A stretch of 64,000 nucleotides of DNA from Mangrovimicrobium sp033283385 (GCA_033283385.1 JAWMQQ010000001.1:1612001-1676000); one strand, 5' to 3'; positions 35,179-44,854 are shown, counted from the stretch's first letter. The notes: generated by a model not told the origin, from the sequence alone. Numbers and translations: made by a program.

Positions 35179-36069
35179 TTAATCGTTGCGGGTTTGCGTG
35201 CCGGGTTTGCCCTCGTGGAGGGAGGCGTGACCGGGGGCCGGCAGGTGGCTGCCGCAGCGGCGGCAGTAGTGGGCCTCCGGATCGATCTCCGCGGCAGCGC
35301 AGGTGGTGCAGTTGCGCGAGTTGCGCTCGCGCTTGATGCGTTCCTCGATCTGGTTGCGTGTCATCTCGGCGGTGACGATGCCGGTGGGAACCGCAATCAC
35401 GGCGTAGCCGATCAGCATGCCGATCGACGAGAGTACCTGTCCCAGCGGGGTCTGCGGTGTGACATCCCCGTAACCCACGGTGGTAATGGTCACAATCGCC
35501 CAGTAGATACTGTGGGGAATGCTGTTGAAGCCGTGCTCGGGCCCTTCGATCACGTACATCAGGCAGCCGAAGATCGTGGTCAGGATGATCATCATCGAGA
35601 AGAACACGAAGATCTTGCGGGTGGAGCGGTGCAGGGCGCCCGCGAGGTCGTTGGCCTCGTTGAGCAGGGCGAGCAGGCGCAGTACCCGGAAGATGCGCAG
35701 GATCCGCAACAGGCGGATGATCAGCAGCGGCGCCGCCTGGGGCAGCAGCAGGGAGAGGTAGGTCGGCAGCAGCGCTAGAAGGTCGACGACGCCATACAGG
35801 CTAAGCGCGTAGCCCTTGCGATTGGGCACACACCACAGGCGGACCAGGTACTCGATGGTGAACAGGGCGGTAAAGCCCCACTCGATGCGCATGAAGGTTG
35901 TCCCGAACCGATGGTGGTACTCGGGAATGGAGTCGAAAAGGATGATACCCACGCTGGTCAGGATGATGGCGATCAGCGCGAGGTCGAACCATTTCCCCGC
36001 CGGTGTCTCGGTGCCGAAGATGACTTCGTAGAACTTGCGCTGCCGCGCAGTCTGCTGCCTGACTGACAT
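35179..36069 (-). CDS. Voltage-gated potassium-channel-like ion transporter with C-terminal zinc ribbon
   Basis: The 296 residues form a six-helix Kv-type channel. The S4 segment has arginine at every third position (RLLRILRIFRVLRLL, 119-133), and the selectivity filter TTVGYGD lies at 196-202 before S6. After S6 there is a basic helix and then four cysteines spaced as CxxC (254, 257) and CxxC (269, 272) with RNCTTC and HYCRRCGSHL, a zinc-ribbon pattern not usual in simple bacterial channels. It is an inner-membrane protein with a cytoplasmic tail. It is divergent from the PhzF gene with a 94-nt gap. Gating by voltage is inferred. Confidence 0.92.
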   Translation of the reverse strand: MSVRQQTARQRKFYEVIFGTETPAGKWFDLALIAIILTSVGIILFDSIPEYHHRFGTTFMRIEWGFTALFTIEYLVRLWCVPNRKGYALSLYGVVDLLALLPTYLSLLLPQAAPLLIIRLLRILRIFRVLRLLALLNEANDLAGALHRSTRKIFVFFSMMIILTTIFGCLMYVIEGPEHGFNSIPHSIYWAIVTITTVGYGDVTPQTPLGQVLSSIGMLIGYAVIAVPTGIVTAEMTRNQIEERIKRERNSRNCTTCAAAEIDPEAHYCRRCGSHLPAPGHASLHEGKPGTQTRND

Positions 36070-36163
36070 ATCGGTCGGATTGCCATTGTCGCCCCTGGAG
36101 TGCAGCCACTATAGTAAAGCCCCCAGTCAATCACAACGGATACACGGCACAGGAGAAACCCGC

Positions 36164-36952
36164 TTGGACTACCCGATTTACCAGGTCGATGCTTTTACCA
36201 GTCACGCGTTCGGCGGCAACCCCGCCGCTGTCATGCCGCTGGAGGACTGGCTGGACTCGGGCCTGATGCAGTCCATCGCCGCGGAGAACAATCTCGCGGA
36301 AACCGCTTTCTTTGTGCGGGCCGGCGACGCCTTCGAATTGCGCTGGTTCACTCCGGCAGTGGAGGTGGACCTCTGCGGCCACGCCACGCTGGCCAGTGCC
36401 CATGTGCTTTACCAACACCTGGGGGAGAGTCGCGAGCTGCTGCGCTTCAACACCCGCTCGGGTGAACTGCGTGTCACGCGCGGTGAGGGCGGGTTGACCC
36501 TGGACTTCCCCGGCTACGAACTGAAACCGGGGCAGCCGGAGCCGTCGGTCTGCGCGGCCCTGGGGGGTGACCCCGAGGCGGTGCTGTTGGTGGAGGGCGC
36601 GAAAAAACAGCTCTACGTGTTTGCTAGCCAGGCGGAAGTGGCGGCACTGCAACCGGACTTTGCCGCGCTGCTGGCAGCGACCGACCGCTGCGTCATCGCC
36701 ACCGCGCCGGGCGAAGACTGCGACTTCGTCTCGCGCTTTTTTGCGCCGCAGGTGGGAATCGATGAAGACCCGGTGACCGGCTCCGCTCACTGCGCCCTGG
36801 TACCGTACTGGGCGCAGCGCCTGGAGCAGGGCCGGCTGGCCGCCCGACAGATTTCCGCCCGCGGCGGTGAGGTGGATTGCGAACTGCGCGACGGGCGCGT
36901 GCGCCTGACCGGCACAGCCGTAACCTTCATGCAGGGTGTCGTGACCCTGTAG
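36164..36952 (+). CDS. PhzF-family isomerase/epimerase-like protein
   Basis: The 262-residue protein shows the PhzF fold: N-terminal YQVDAFTSHAFGGNPAAV, the catalytic-region glutamate in ENNLAETAF (about 45), CGHATLASAHVL (about 73-84) and the second-half motif DEDPVTGSAHCALVPYW. The start is TTG 36164, because AGGAG lies 8 nt upstream and this codon opens the family's first strand; longer in-frame starts add 43 residues without similarity. Relatives isomerise metabolites in varied pathways, so the substrate is unknown. The TAG stop is part of a REP GTAG. Confidence 0.88.
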   Translation: MDYPIYQVDAFTSHAFGGNPAAVMPLEDWLDSGLMQSIAAENNLAETAFFVRAGDAFELRWFTPAVEVDLCGHATLASAHVLYQHLGESRELLRFNTRSGELRVTRGEGGLTLDFPGYELKPGQPEPSVCAALGGDPEAVLLVEGAKKQLYVFASQAEVAALQPDFAALLAATDRCVIATAPGEDCDFVSRFFAPQVGIDEDPVTGSAHCALVPYWAQRLEQGRLAARQISARGGEVDCELRDGRVRLTGTAVTFMQGVVTL

Positions 36953-37053
36953 GAGCCTGCTACGCAGGCGATCAGAGGTGGGAGCCTGCTACGCAGGCGA
37001 TAGCGCGCAGAGCATGCCCCTGCGGTGGGATCGCCTGCGTAGCAGGCTCCTAC
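36949..37053. repeat. Cluster of three REP units between convergent genes
   Basis: Units start GTAGGAGCCTGCTACGCAGG at 36949 and GGGAGCCTGCTACGCAGGCG near 36980, and an inverted unit runs from GATCGCCTGC at 37029 to CTCCTAC at 37053. TAG at 36950-36952 ends the PhzF gene, and CTA at 37050-37052 is the stop of bioA on the other strand. Confidence 0.88.
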
Positions 37054-38348
37054 GGCAGCTCGCTGACCACCTCGACCATGGCGCCCGTCACCAGCGCCAG
37101 GTCGGCATCGCTCATGCAGAACGCGGGCATGCAGTAAACCAGCTTGCCGAAGGGCCGCACCCATACGCCGCGCTCGACGAACTGCGGCTGTACCGCGGCG
37201 AGATCCACGGGTTTTTTCAGCTCGATCACGCCGATTGCGCCCAGTACCCGCACGTCGGCGACCTGCGGCAGGTCCCGCGCCGGCGCCAGGCCCGCCCGCA
37301 AGCCGGACTCGATGCGCTGCACCTGGCGCTGCCAGGGCTGGGAGAGCAGCAACTCGATGCTGGCGATCGCGGTAGCGCAGGCCAGCGGGTTGCCCATGAA
37401 GGTCGGGCCGTGCATGAAAGCCCCGGCCTCGCCCGCGCTGATCACTTCGGCGATCTCCGCGGTACACAAGGTGGCGGCGAGGGTCATGTAGCCGCCGGTC
37501 AGCGACTTGCCGAGGCAGAGAATGTCCGGGCAGACATCGGCGTGTTGCAGCGCGAACAGCTTGCCGGTGCGGCCGAAGCCGGTGGCGATCTCGTCGAAGA
37601 TCAGCAGCACGTCGAAGGCGTCGCACAGGGCGCGCAACTTGCGCAGGTAATCCGGCGAATAGAAGCGCATGCCTCCTGCGCCCTGGACCACGGGCTCGAC
37701 GATGACCGCGGCGATCTCCTCGTGGTGCTCCGCCAGCAGGTCGGAAATCTCCGTCATCTCCGATTCCGGGCAGGGCTGGTCGAAGGGGCAGTCCGGCGCA
37801 TCGACGAAGTACTGCTTGTACAGCACGTCGCCGAACAGGTGGTGCATGCCGGTGACCGGGTCGCACACCGACATCGCGCCGAAGGTGTCGCCGTGATAGC
37901 CGTTGCGCAGGGCGACCAGCTTGCGCTTGCCCTGGCGGCCGCGGGAGAACTGGTACTGGATGGCCATCTTCAGCGCCACTTCCACCGACACCGAGCCGGA
38001 GTCGCTGAGGAACACGCGATCCAGGGGCTCCGGCGTCAGGCGCAGCAGCAACTCCGCGAGTTTTACCGCGGGCGGGTGGGTCAGTCCGCCGAACATGACA
38101 TGCGCCATCTTCTCGAGTTGCTCGCTGACCGCGCGGTTGAGCACCGGGTGGTTGTAACCGTGGATGGCGCACCACCAGGAGGCCATACCGTCGACCAGTT
38201 CGCGCCCGTCCGCCAGCGTCAGTCGCACGCCGGAGGCGCCGACCACAGGAAAAATTTCGCCCTTTGGCGGCGCCGCCGCATAGGGGTGCCAGAGCATTTT
38301 CGCGTCCAGCTTGCGTAGCTTCGTCGCCGGGTTTGCGGGGTGCTTCAT
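37050..38348 (-). CDS. bioA: Adenosylmethionine-8-amino-7-oxononanoate aminotransferase
   Basis: BioA transfers the amino group of S-adenosylmethionine to KAPA, giving DAPA in biotin synthesis. The 432 residues match the family length. Motifs include MASWWCAIHGYNHPVLN (about 54), SDSGSVSVEVALKMA, FDEIATGFGRTGKLF and the PLP lysine in LCLGKSLTGGYMTL. The start codon overlaps the stop of tesA (ATGA), so the two are coupled. No other biotin gene (bioB, F, C, D, H) is seen within this window, so the pathway must be completed elsewhere. Its stop is embedded in a REP element. Confidence 0.95.
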   Translation of the reverse strand: MKHPANPATKLRKLDAKMLWHPYAAAPPKGEIFPVVGASGVRLTLADGRELVDGMASWWCAIHGYNHPVLNRAVSEQLEKMAHVMFGGLTHPPAVKLAELLLRLTPEPLDRVFLSDSGSVSVEVALKMAIQYQFSRGRQGKRKLVALRNGYHGDTFGAMSVCDPVTGMHHLFGDVLYKQYFVDAPDCPFDQPCPESEMTEISDLLAEHHEEIAAVIVEPVVQGAGGMRFYSPDYLRKLRALCDAFDVLLIFDEIATGFGRTGKLFALQHADVCPDILCLGKSLTGGYMTLAATLCTAEIAEVISAGEAGAFMHGPTFMGNPLACATAIASIELLLSQPWQRQVQRIESGLRAGLAPARDLPQVADVRVLGAIGVIELKKPVDLAAVQPQFVERGVWVRPFGKLVYCMPAFCMSDADLALVTGAMVEVVSELP

Positions 38349-38986
38349 TGCAGCGACTCCCGGATCGCCGGGAGCACGTTGTCCAGCATCTCACCCTGCG
38401 CCTCGGGCTTTGGGTGGATGCCGTCGCCCTGCATCAACTCCGGATGGGTGGCGATGCCGTCGAGAATGAACGGGGCCAGGATGGCGCCGGTAGCCTGGGC
38501 GACTTCCGCATAGGTCGAGAAAAAACTCTCGGTATAGCGACGGCCGTAATTGGGGGGAATGTGCATGGGCAGTATCAGCACGCGCGCGCCGGCATCCCGC
38601 GACAGCGTAACGAGTTCGGTGAGATTCGACCGCAGGGTCTTGATCGGGAAGCCGCGCAGGCCGTCGTTGCCGCCCAGCTCCACCACCACGAGATCGGGAT
38701 TGTGCCGCTCCAGCAGCGCCGGCAGCCGGCGCAGGGCGCCGTCGGTGGTCTCGCCGCTGATGCTGGCGTTTATCACTTCGACGCCGTCGCCGCGCAATTC
38801 GTCCGCCAGCAGGCTCACCCAGCCCTGTTGCAGAGACATGCCATAGGCGGCGCTGATACTATCGCCCAACACCAGCAGCCGGGTATCGCTGGCTCGCGCC
38901 CCGTGGGCGAGCAGCAGCGGCAGCAGGAATACGCCCAGCGCCAGCAGGCGCAGGGATCGGTAATTGAGGTAACAGGCAGGGCGCAT
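38345..38986 (-). CDS. tesA: Arylesterase / acyl-CoA thioesterase I (TesA-like SGNH hydrolase)
   Basis: The 213-residue protein has an N-terminal signal peptide (LRLLALGVFLLPLLLAHGARA) and SGNH hydrolase blocks: GDSISAAYG (catalytic Ser), GGNDGLRG (Asn) and the C-terminal DGIHP (Asp/His). It therefore works in the periplasm. The best start is ATG 38986; this codon overlaps the ybbA start codon on the opposite strand by two bases. The tesA-ybbA-ybbP arrangement is conserved in E. coli. Downstream it is coupled to bioA by a 4-nt overlap. Confidence 0.92.
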   Translation of the reverse strand: MRPACYLNYRSLRLLALGVFLLPLLLAHGARASDTRLLVLGDSISAAYGMSLQQGWVSLLADELRGDGVEVINASISGETTDGALRRLPALLERHNPDLVVVELGGNDGLRGFPIKTLRSNLTELVTLSRDAGARVLILPMHIPPNYGRRYTESFFSTYAEVAQATGAILAPFILDGIATHPELMQGDGIHPKPEAQGEMLDNVLPAIRESLQ

Positions 38987-39650
38987 GATCAGGGCAGAAC
39001 AACTTGGCAAGAGGGTTTCCGTCGGCGGCGGCGAGCTGGAAATACTGAAAGGGATAACGCTGGAAATCAAGGGGGGCGAGTCCGTCGCCATCGTAGGGGC
39101 CTCCGGCTCCGGCAAATCCACCCTGCTGGGACTGCTGGCTGGCCTCGACGTACCCAGTGACGGCACGGTAGTGATCGACGGTACCGACCTGGCGCAACTG
39201 GACGAGGACGGCCGGGCCCTGCTGCGCGCGCGCTGCGTGGGCTTCGTGTTCCAGTCCTTCCAGCTGCTGCCCGCGCTGACCGCGCTGGAAAACGTGATGC
39301 TGCCGCTGGAACTGCGCCGGCAGGCGGATGCCCGGGAACAGGCGGAACACTTCCTCGATCGCGTGGGTCTCGCCGAGAGAACGCACCACTACCCGCGGCA
39401 AATGTCCGGCGGTGAGCAGCAGCGCGTCGCCATCGCCCGGGCCTTCGCCACCCGGCCGGCCATCCTGTTCGCCGACGAACCCACCGGCAACCTCGATACC
39501 CACACCGGCGAGCGCATCGTCGACCTGCTGTTCGAACTCAACCGGGAGGAGGGCACCACCCTGGTCCTGGTCACCCACGACGTGGGGCTGGCGCAACGCT
39601 GCCAGAGGCAGGTGACGCTGGAAGCAGGCGAAGTCCTGGGGGTCGCCTGA
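38985..39650 (+). CDS. ybbA: ABC transporter ATP-binding protein YbbA
   Basis: This 221-residue ATPase is of the LolD/MacB type. Walker A is GASGSGKST (about 42-50), the signature is MSGGEQQRVAIARA (about 143) and Walker B is ILFADEPTGNLD. Its permease partner begins directly after the stop. The pair is divergent from tesA. In E. coli YbbAP handles membrane hydrophobic compounds or lipids, and the exact substrate is not established. The start codon overlaps that of tesA on the other strand. Confidence 0.93.
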   Translation: MIRAEQLGKRVSVGGGELEILKGITLEIKGGESVAIVGASGSGKSTLLGLLAGLDVPSDGTVVIDGTDLAQLDEDGRALLRARCVGFVFQSFQLLPALTALENVMLPLELRRQADAREQAEHFLDRVGLAERTHHYPRQMSGGEQQRVAIARAFATRPAILFADEPTGNLDTHTGERIVDLLFELNREEGTTLVLVTHDVGLAQRCQRQVTLEAGEVLGVA

Positions 39651-42128
39651 ATGTCGCTGGCTGCCACCCGTATGCTCGCCCGCGACTGGCGCGGCGGCGA
39701 ACTCGGCGTGCTGGTAATGGCACTGGTCCTCGCGGTGGGACTGGTGACCGGCATCAGCGCCTTTACCGCGCGCCTGCAACACGCCCTGGAACGTGAGAGC
39801 CATCGATTCCTCGCCGCCGACCTGGTGGTGCGCAGCGGCGGCGCAATGCCCGCCGCCTGGCTGGAGGAGGCCGGGCGCCGCGGTCTGGAACAGGCGAGCA
39901 CACTGAGCTTTCCCACCATGGTCTTCGGTGCCGGTGACGCCATGCACCTGGCCTCGGTCAAGGCGGTGAGCGCAGGCTACCCGCTGCGCGGGGAACTGCG
40001 CTTCAGCACCGAGCCCTTCGGCGATTCGCAGCCGGCGGAAAACGGGCCGGCGCCCGGCGAAGCCTGGCTGGACTCGCGCCTGTTTTCCCTGCTGGGCATC
40101 GCCAGCGGCGACAGCATCGGCGTCGGCGATACGCAGTTGCGGGTCACCGGGGCCGTGCGCGCCGAACCGGACGAGGGCGCGGGCCTGTACGGCTACGGCC
40201 CCCGCGCGCTGATGAATATCGCGGATATCCCCGCTACCGGGGTGGTGCAACCGGGCAGCCGGGTGGAATACCGGCAGCTGTTTGCCGGCCCTGAAAAAGC
40301 GCTGGCGGACTTCCGCACCTGGCTGGAACCGCAACTGGAACCCGGCCAGCGCATCCTCGATATCAGCGAGGGCCAGCCCGGCGTGGGCCGCGCGCTGGAG
40401 CGCGCCGAACGCTTCCTGCTGCTTGCCGGCAGCCTCGGCGTGGTGCTGGCGGGCGTGGCCATCGCCCTGGCCGCCGGGCGTTTCAGCGAGCGCCACACGG
40501 ATTATGTCGCGGTGATGAAGAGCCTGGGCGCCACCTCCCGGGACATCAGCCTGTTGTACGGCCGCAGCCTGCTGTTGCTGACGGTGCTGGCCACCACCGG
40601 CGGCTGCCTGCTCGGCTGGGGCCTGCAGGAGGCGTTTTTCCGCGTGTTCGCCGAGCGGTTGCCGGTGCAGCCGGGGCCGGCCGGCCCGCATCCCTATATC
40701 GTAGGCGCCACCACAGCACTGACCTGCGTGCTGTGTTTCGCCTGGCCGCCGATTCGACGGCTCTCGCTGGCCAGCCCGCTGCGTGTACTGCGGCGGGACA
40801 TACCGCTGGCGGTGCGGCGATCCACCGGCGATTACCTGCTGGGGCTGGCCGCGGTCTGCGTGCTCATGCTGTGGTATTCCCGCGACTGGCAGCTCACCGC
40901 GGCAGTGATGGCGGGTTTGCTGGTAGTTGTGGCGCTGGGCCTGGGCGGGGCGTTGCTCCTGCTGAGGGGCGGTCGCCTGCTGGGCATGCGGGCCGGCAGC
41001 CTGTGGCGGCTGGCGCTGGGCAGCCTGCAACGCCGCGGTGCCGCCAACGCCCTGCAGGTGGTGGTCTTCGGCATGGCCATCATGCAGCTGCTGGTACTGG
41101 TTCTGGTGCGCACCTCGCTGATCGAGGAGTGGCAGCTGCAACTGCCCGCGGACGCGCCCAACCACTTCCTGCTGAATATCGCGCCGGAGGACGGCCCGCG
41201 CCTGGAGGCGGCGATGCACGCCGAGGGCCTGCAGGGCGAGCCGCTGTTCCCCATGGTGCGCGGCCGCCTGATGGCAATCGACGGCCGCGACCTGCCCACC
41301 CGCGAGGAAGCGGGCGAGGGCGAGGCCTACCAGCGCGAGAGCAATTTCACCTGGTCCGCGACCCTGCCGGCGGACAACCGGCTGGAGGCCGGCAAATGGT
41401 GGGACGCCGACACCGACCAGGCGCTGGTCTCGGTGGAATCCGCCTACGCCGAGCGCATGGGGCTGAAGGTGGGTGACACCATGACCCTGCGTGTCGGCGA
41501 GCAGTCGCTGGTGGTAACCGTGGCCAGCCTGCGCGGACTGGACTGGGAATCCATGCGGCCGAATTTTTTCCTGGTGTTCCCGCCGAAATTGCTCGAGTCC
41601 TACCCGGCGACCTGGATGACCAGTTTCTACCTGCCCCCGGAAGACAAGCTGTTCCTCAACAAGTTGATACACGCCTTCCCGACGGTAACCGTGATCGAGA
41701 TGGACGAGGTATTCACACAGGTGCGGGGCATCATCAGCCAGGTTTCCGGCGCCATCGAACTGGTCTTGTTCGTGATACTCGCCACCGGCGCGCTGGTGCT
41801 GGTCGCCGGCGTGCAGGCCAGCCTCGACGAGCGCATGCGCGAGGGCGCGATACTGCGGGCGCTGGGGGCGCCGCGGGCGCGGGTACTGGGTGCGCTGGCC
41901 ATCGAGTTCACCGCGCTGGGGCTGTGCGCAGGCGTCCTGGCAGTGATCTCCGCGGAGGTGGCCGTGGGCATCCTGCAGGTGCAGGTACTGGACATGCACT
42001 ACACGCCCTCGCCGTGGATGTGGCCGCTGGGCCTGCTGGTCGGGGCGGCGCTGATCGGCGTGCTGGGCGTTTACAGCGCGCGGCGGGTCGTCACCAGCCC
42101 GCCTGTAGCGGTTCTGCGCGAGCTCTGA
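39651..42128 (+). CDS. ybbP: ABC transporter permease YbbP (FtsX-like)
   Basis: The 825-residue permease has two FtsX-type membrane halves with about ten helices in all: one near residue 20-40, a cluster at about 255-345, another at about 390-440, and three at the C-terminus (about 695-815). Large periplasmic domains lie between them. It directly follows ybbA (TGA then ATG). The length and topology match E. coli YbbP. No gene for a periplasmic MacA-like adaptor is beside it. A long open frame on the opposite strand is a codon-bias shadow. Confidence 0.92.
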   Translation: MSLAATRMLARDWRGGELGVLVMALVLAVGLVTGISAFTARLQHALERESHRFLAADLVVRSGGAMPAAWLEEAGRRGLEQASTLSFPTMVFGAGDAMHLASVKAVSAGYPLRGELRFSTEPFGDSQPAENGPAPGEAWLDSRLFSLLGIASGDSIGVGDTQLRVTGAVRAEPDEGAGLYGYGPRALMNIADIPATGVVQPGSRVEYRQLFAGPEKALADFRTWLEPQLEPGQRILDISEGQPGVGRALERAERFLLLAGSLGVVLAGVAIALAAGRFSERHTDYVAVMKSLGATSRDISLLYGRSLLLLTVLATTGGCLLGWGLQEAFFRVFAERLPVQPGPAGPHPYIVGATTALTCVLCFAWPPIRRLSLASPLRVLRRDIPLAVRRSTGDYLLGLAAVCVLMLWYSRDWQLTAAVMAGLLVVVALGLGGALLLLRGGRLLGMRAGSLWRLALGSLQRRGAANALQVVVFGMAIMQLLVLVLVRTSLIEEWQLQLPADAPNHFLLNIAPEDGPRLEAAMHAEGLQGEPLFPMVRGRLMAIDGRDLPTREEAGEGEAYQRESNFTWSATLPADNRLEAGKWWDADTDQALVSVESAYAERMGLKVGDTMTLRVGEQSLVVTVASLRGLDWESMRPNFFLVFPPKLLESYPATWMTSFYLPPEDKLFLNKLIHAFPTVTVIEMDEVFTQVRGIISQVSGAIELVLFVILATGALVLVAGVQASLDERMREGAILRALGAPRARVLGALAIEFTALGLCAGVLAVISAEVAVGILQVQVLDMHYTPSPWMWPLGLLVGAALIGVLGVYSARRVVTSPPVAVLREL

Positions 42129-42173
42129 GGGGCCAGACTTTTTTGTGTCACATACAGCCGGTATCTTCCGCCG

Positions 42174-42653
42174 ATGGAATCTGTAAACCTGCTTTTCCTC
42201 TGCACCCACAACCGTTGCCGCAGCATTCTCGCGGAGGCGATTACCAACGCCCGCGGTGAAGGGCGGCTGCGCGCCTTCAGTGCCGGCAGCGAGCCGGCGG
42301 GCGAGGTACACCCGGCCACGCTCGCCCAGTTGCAGTCCCGCGGCTATGCGACGGGGCAGCTGCACAGCAAATCCCAGGACGCATTCGCCGGCCAGGACAT
42401 CGACGCGGTGATCACGCTGTGCGACACCGCGGCCGGCGAGACCTGCCCGCTGTGGCTGCAGGCGACCCCGCGGGTTCACTGGGGCCTGGAGGACCCGACA
42501 CGATGCCCGGCCGGAAGCGGGCAGGACCAGGCATTCGCCCGGGTGATCGCGACACTGGAGGCGCGCGTCGCCCAGGCCCTCGAGGAGGGCGTGCATTCAC
42601 TGCGAGGCGCCGCCCTGGGCGATGCTTTGCAAACAATTGCCAGGGGGCATTGA
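42174..42653 (+). CDS. arsC: Arsenate reductase, low-molecular-weight phosphatase type
   Basis: ArsC reduces arsenate to arsenite. The 159-residue protein has the phosphatase P-loop CTHNRCR with nucleophilic Cys10 and Arg16. Cys83 and Cys91 in LCDTAAGETC correspond to the relay pair of thioredoxin-coupled enzymes. The acidic DPTRC segment that should carry the catalytic Asp follows. The family includes tyrosine phosphatases, but the relay cysteines and the adjacent Acr3 support arsenate. The stop and the acr3 start are 1 nt apart. Confidence 0.92.
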   Translation: MESVNLLFLCTHNRCRSILAEAITNARGEGRLRAFSAGSEPAGEVHPATLAQLQSRGYATGQLHSKSQDAFAGQDIDAVITLCDTAAGETCPLWLQATPRVHWGLEDPTRCPAGSGQDQAFARVIATLEARVAQALEEGVHSLRGAALGDALQTIARGH

Positions 42654-42654
42654 A

Positions 42655-43678
<1,024 letters not shown>

Positions 43679-43698
<20 letters not shown>

Positions 43699-44305
43699 TC
43701 CCGGCGATGAAAGTACGCACGCCGAGTTCCACCTGGCGGCGCAGGTCGATGTGCCGCTCGAACAGCTCGGGCGCGTCCACCCGCAGCGTCGCCAGCCCGT
43801 GGATGCCGGACCAGGCGGCGTTGGCGAGGTAGGTCGGGTTGTCGACCTCCCGGTAGAGGCCCTGTTCGATACCGCGTTGCAATACCTCCTGCACCAGCCG
43901 CAGGGTCTGGCGGCTGGCATCGCGCAGCTCCGGATAACGCGCCGCGGGCTGTACCGCAGGGCCGAACATCAGCTTGAACATCTGCGGATTGGTGGCGGCG
44001 TAATCGACGTAGGCATGGGAGAGTGCGCCCAGCTGGTCCTTCGGGCAATCGCCGGCGGCGCGGCGGGCATCGGTCAGCGCCGTGTACAGCTCGTGGTAGC
44101 CGCGGGTGGCGATCGCCGCCAGCAGTTCACCCTTGTCGGCAAAGTGCCGGTACGGCGCCGTCTGCGAAACCCCGACGGCACGGGCCAGCGCCCGCAGGCT
44201 GAGGTCCTCGACACCGCATTCACCCAGCTGGGCAATCGCCGTATCCAGCAGCTCGGCACGCAGGTTGCCGTGGTGGTAGTTCTTCTGGTTTACCGCTTCG
44301 CTCAT
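43679..44305 (-). CDS. TetR-family transcriptional regulator
   Basis: This 208-residue protein has an N-terminal TetR helix-turn-helix (RALARAVGVSQTAPYRHFADKGELLAAIATRGY, about 40-70) and a C-terminal WHG-type ligand domain. The opening NYHHGNLRAELLDTAI is typical of the group with a WHG C-terminal domain. The gene converges with acr3 and its end overlaps it by 20 nt. No ArsR gene is seen nearby, so it may or may not control the arsenic genes. Its own promoter lies among the hairpin repeats at 44306-44500. Confidence 0.88.
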
Positions 44306-44417
44306 GACGCCGCATTAGAGCAGCATTGGCCGGGCAAGTCCATGCACGGATTGGGGATACTGTTCGCGGCCTTTGCCGTCGGTGCGTCGCCTGGTTGGGC
44401 GCTCTGTAGGCGGCGTC

Positions 44418-44482
44418 CGCGGGTGAAGCCCCCTCGCTTGCTCAAGAGCGTTTTGATTCGCCGCGAGGGGGCTTCACCCGCG
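44418..44482. repeat. Conserved-loop hairpin B (20-bp perfect stem, inverted orientation)
   Basis: Arms 44418-44437 and 44463-44482 are exact reverse complements over 20 bases. The loop 44438-44462 is the reverse complement of the hairpin A loop with one difference in 25. A REP-like GTAGGCGGCGTCCGCGGG at 44406 runs into its left arm. It stands 113 nt upstream of the TetR start. Confidence 0.85.
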
Positions 44483-44644
44483 AACGCCTGGGATGGTGCC
44501 GGATTGTGGGAGTCGCTACCGCAGTACGTGGGACGGCGTGGCGGGCAGCAGTTTGGGGGGCGGAGCGGCAAGCGACAGCGCACGGGACCGGGTGACTGCC
44601 GAAACCTCGCGGAAAGGGACAGCCGGCAACAGCGCGCAGAGAGA

Positions 44645-44721
44645 GGTGGCTGGGCCGCTATGTGCCTCGCGGTGAATAAAAACGCTTTTGAACAAGCGAG
44701 GCACATAGCGGCCCAGCCACC
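44645..44721. repeat. Conserved-loop hairpin C (26-bp perfect stem)
   Basis: Arms 44645-44670 and 44696-44721 are exact reverse complements. The loop 44671-44695 contains GAATAAAAACGCTTTTGAAC, the same core as hairpin A with a few changes and in the same orientation. It is followed by three short direct repeats of ACCGGCTT-like sequence. The 162 bases between hairpins B and C show no gene. Confidence 0.85.
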
Positions 44722-44772
44722 GGCTTACCGGCTTACCGGCTCCAAAACGGCGCCCATGGTAAACGAGCGGGT

Positions 44773-44797
44773 GATCGCGCGCGGAGCGCGCTCCTAC
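44773..44797. repeat. REP unit, single
   Basis: GATCGCGCGCGGAGCGCG followed by CTCCTAC. Orientation and distance to hairpin C (about 50 nt) mirror the REP next to hairpin A. Confidence 0.85.
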
Positions 44798-44804
44798 GGG
44801 ACAC

Positions 44805-44836
44805 AAAAAAAGCGCCACCCCGAGGGGCAGCGCTTT
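44805..44836 (-). terminator. Rho-independent terminator of malate dehydrogenase gene
   Basis: Read on the minus strand, AGCGCTGCCCC pairs with GGGGTGGCGCT around a short loop and is followed by a run of T. It begins about 19 nt after the mdh stop. Confidence 0.8.
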
Positions 44837-44854
44837 TCGAGCGAGCGGGGAGTA

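Noticed and set aside
38859..42596. Open frame of more than 1200 codons on the minus strand across ybbA/ybbP
   Set aside because: It is antisense to a well-supported ABC transporter pair, low in complexity and rich in Gln, Arg, His and Gly, as expected from codon bias in GC-rich DNA.
44302..44706. Open frames of 100-130 codons across hairpins B and C
   Set aside because: They translate palindromic repeat sequence and have no ribosome site; similar peptides at hairpin A come from the same loop, not from a gene family.
44645..44721. Hairpin C as an ordinary Rho-independent terminator
   Set aside because: No T run follows either side, the loop is 25 nt long, and mdh has its own good terminator at 44805-44836.
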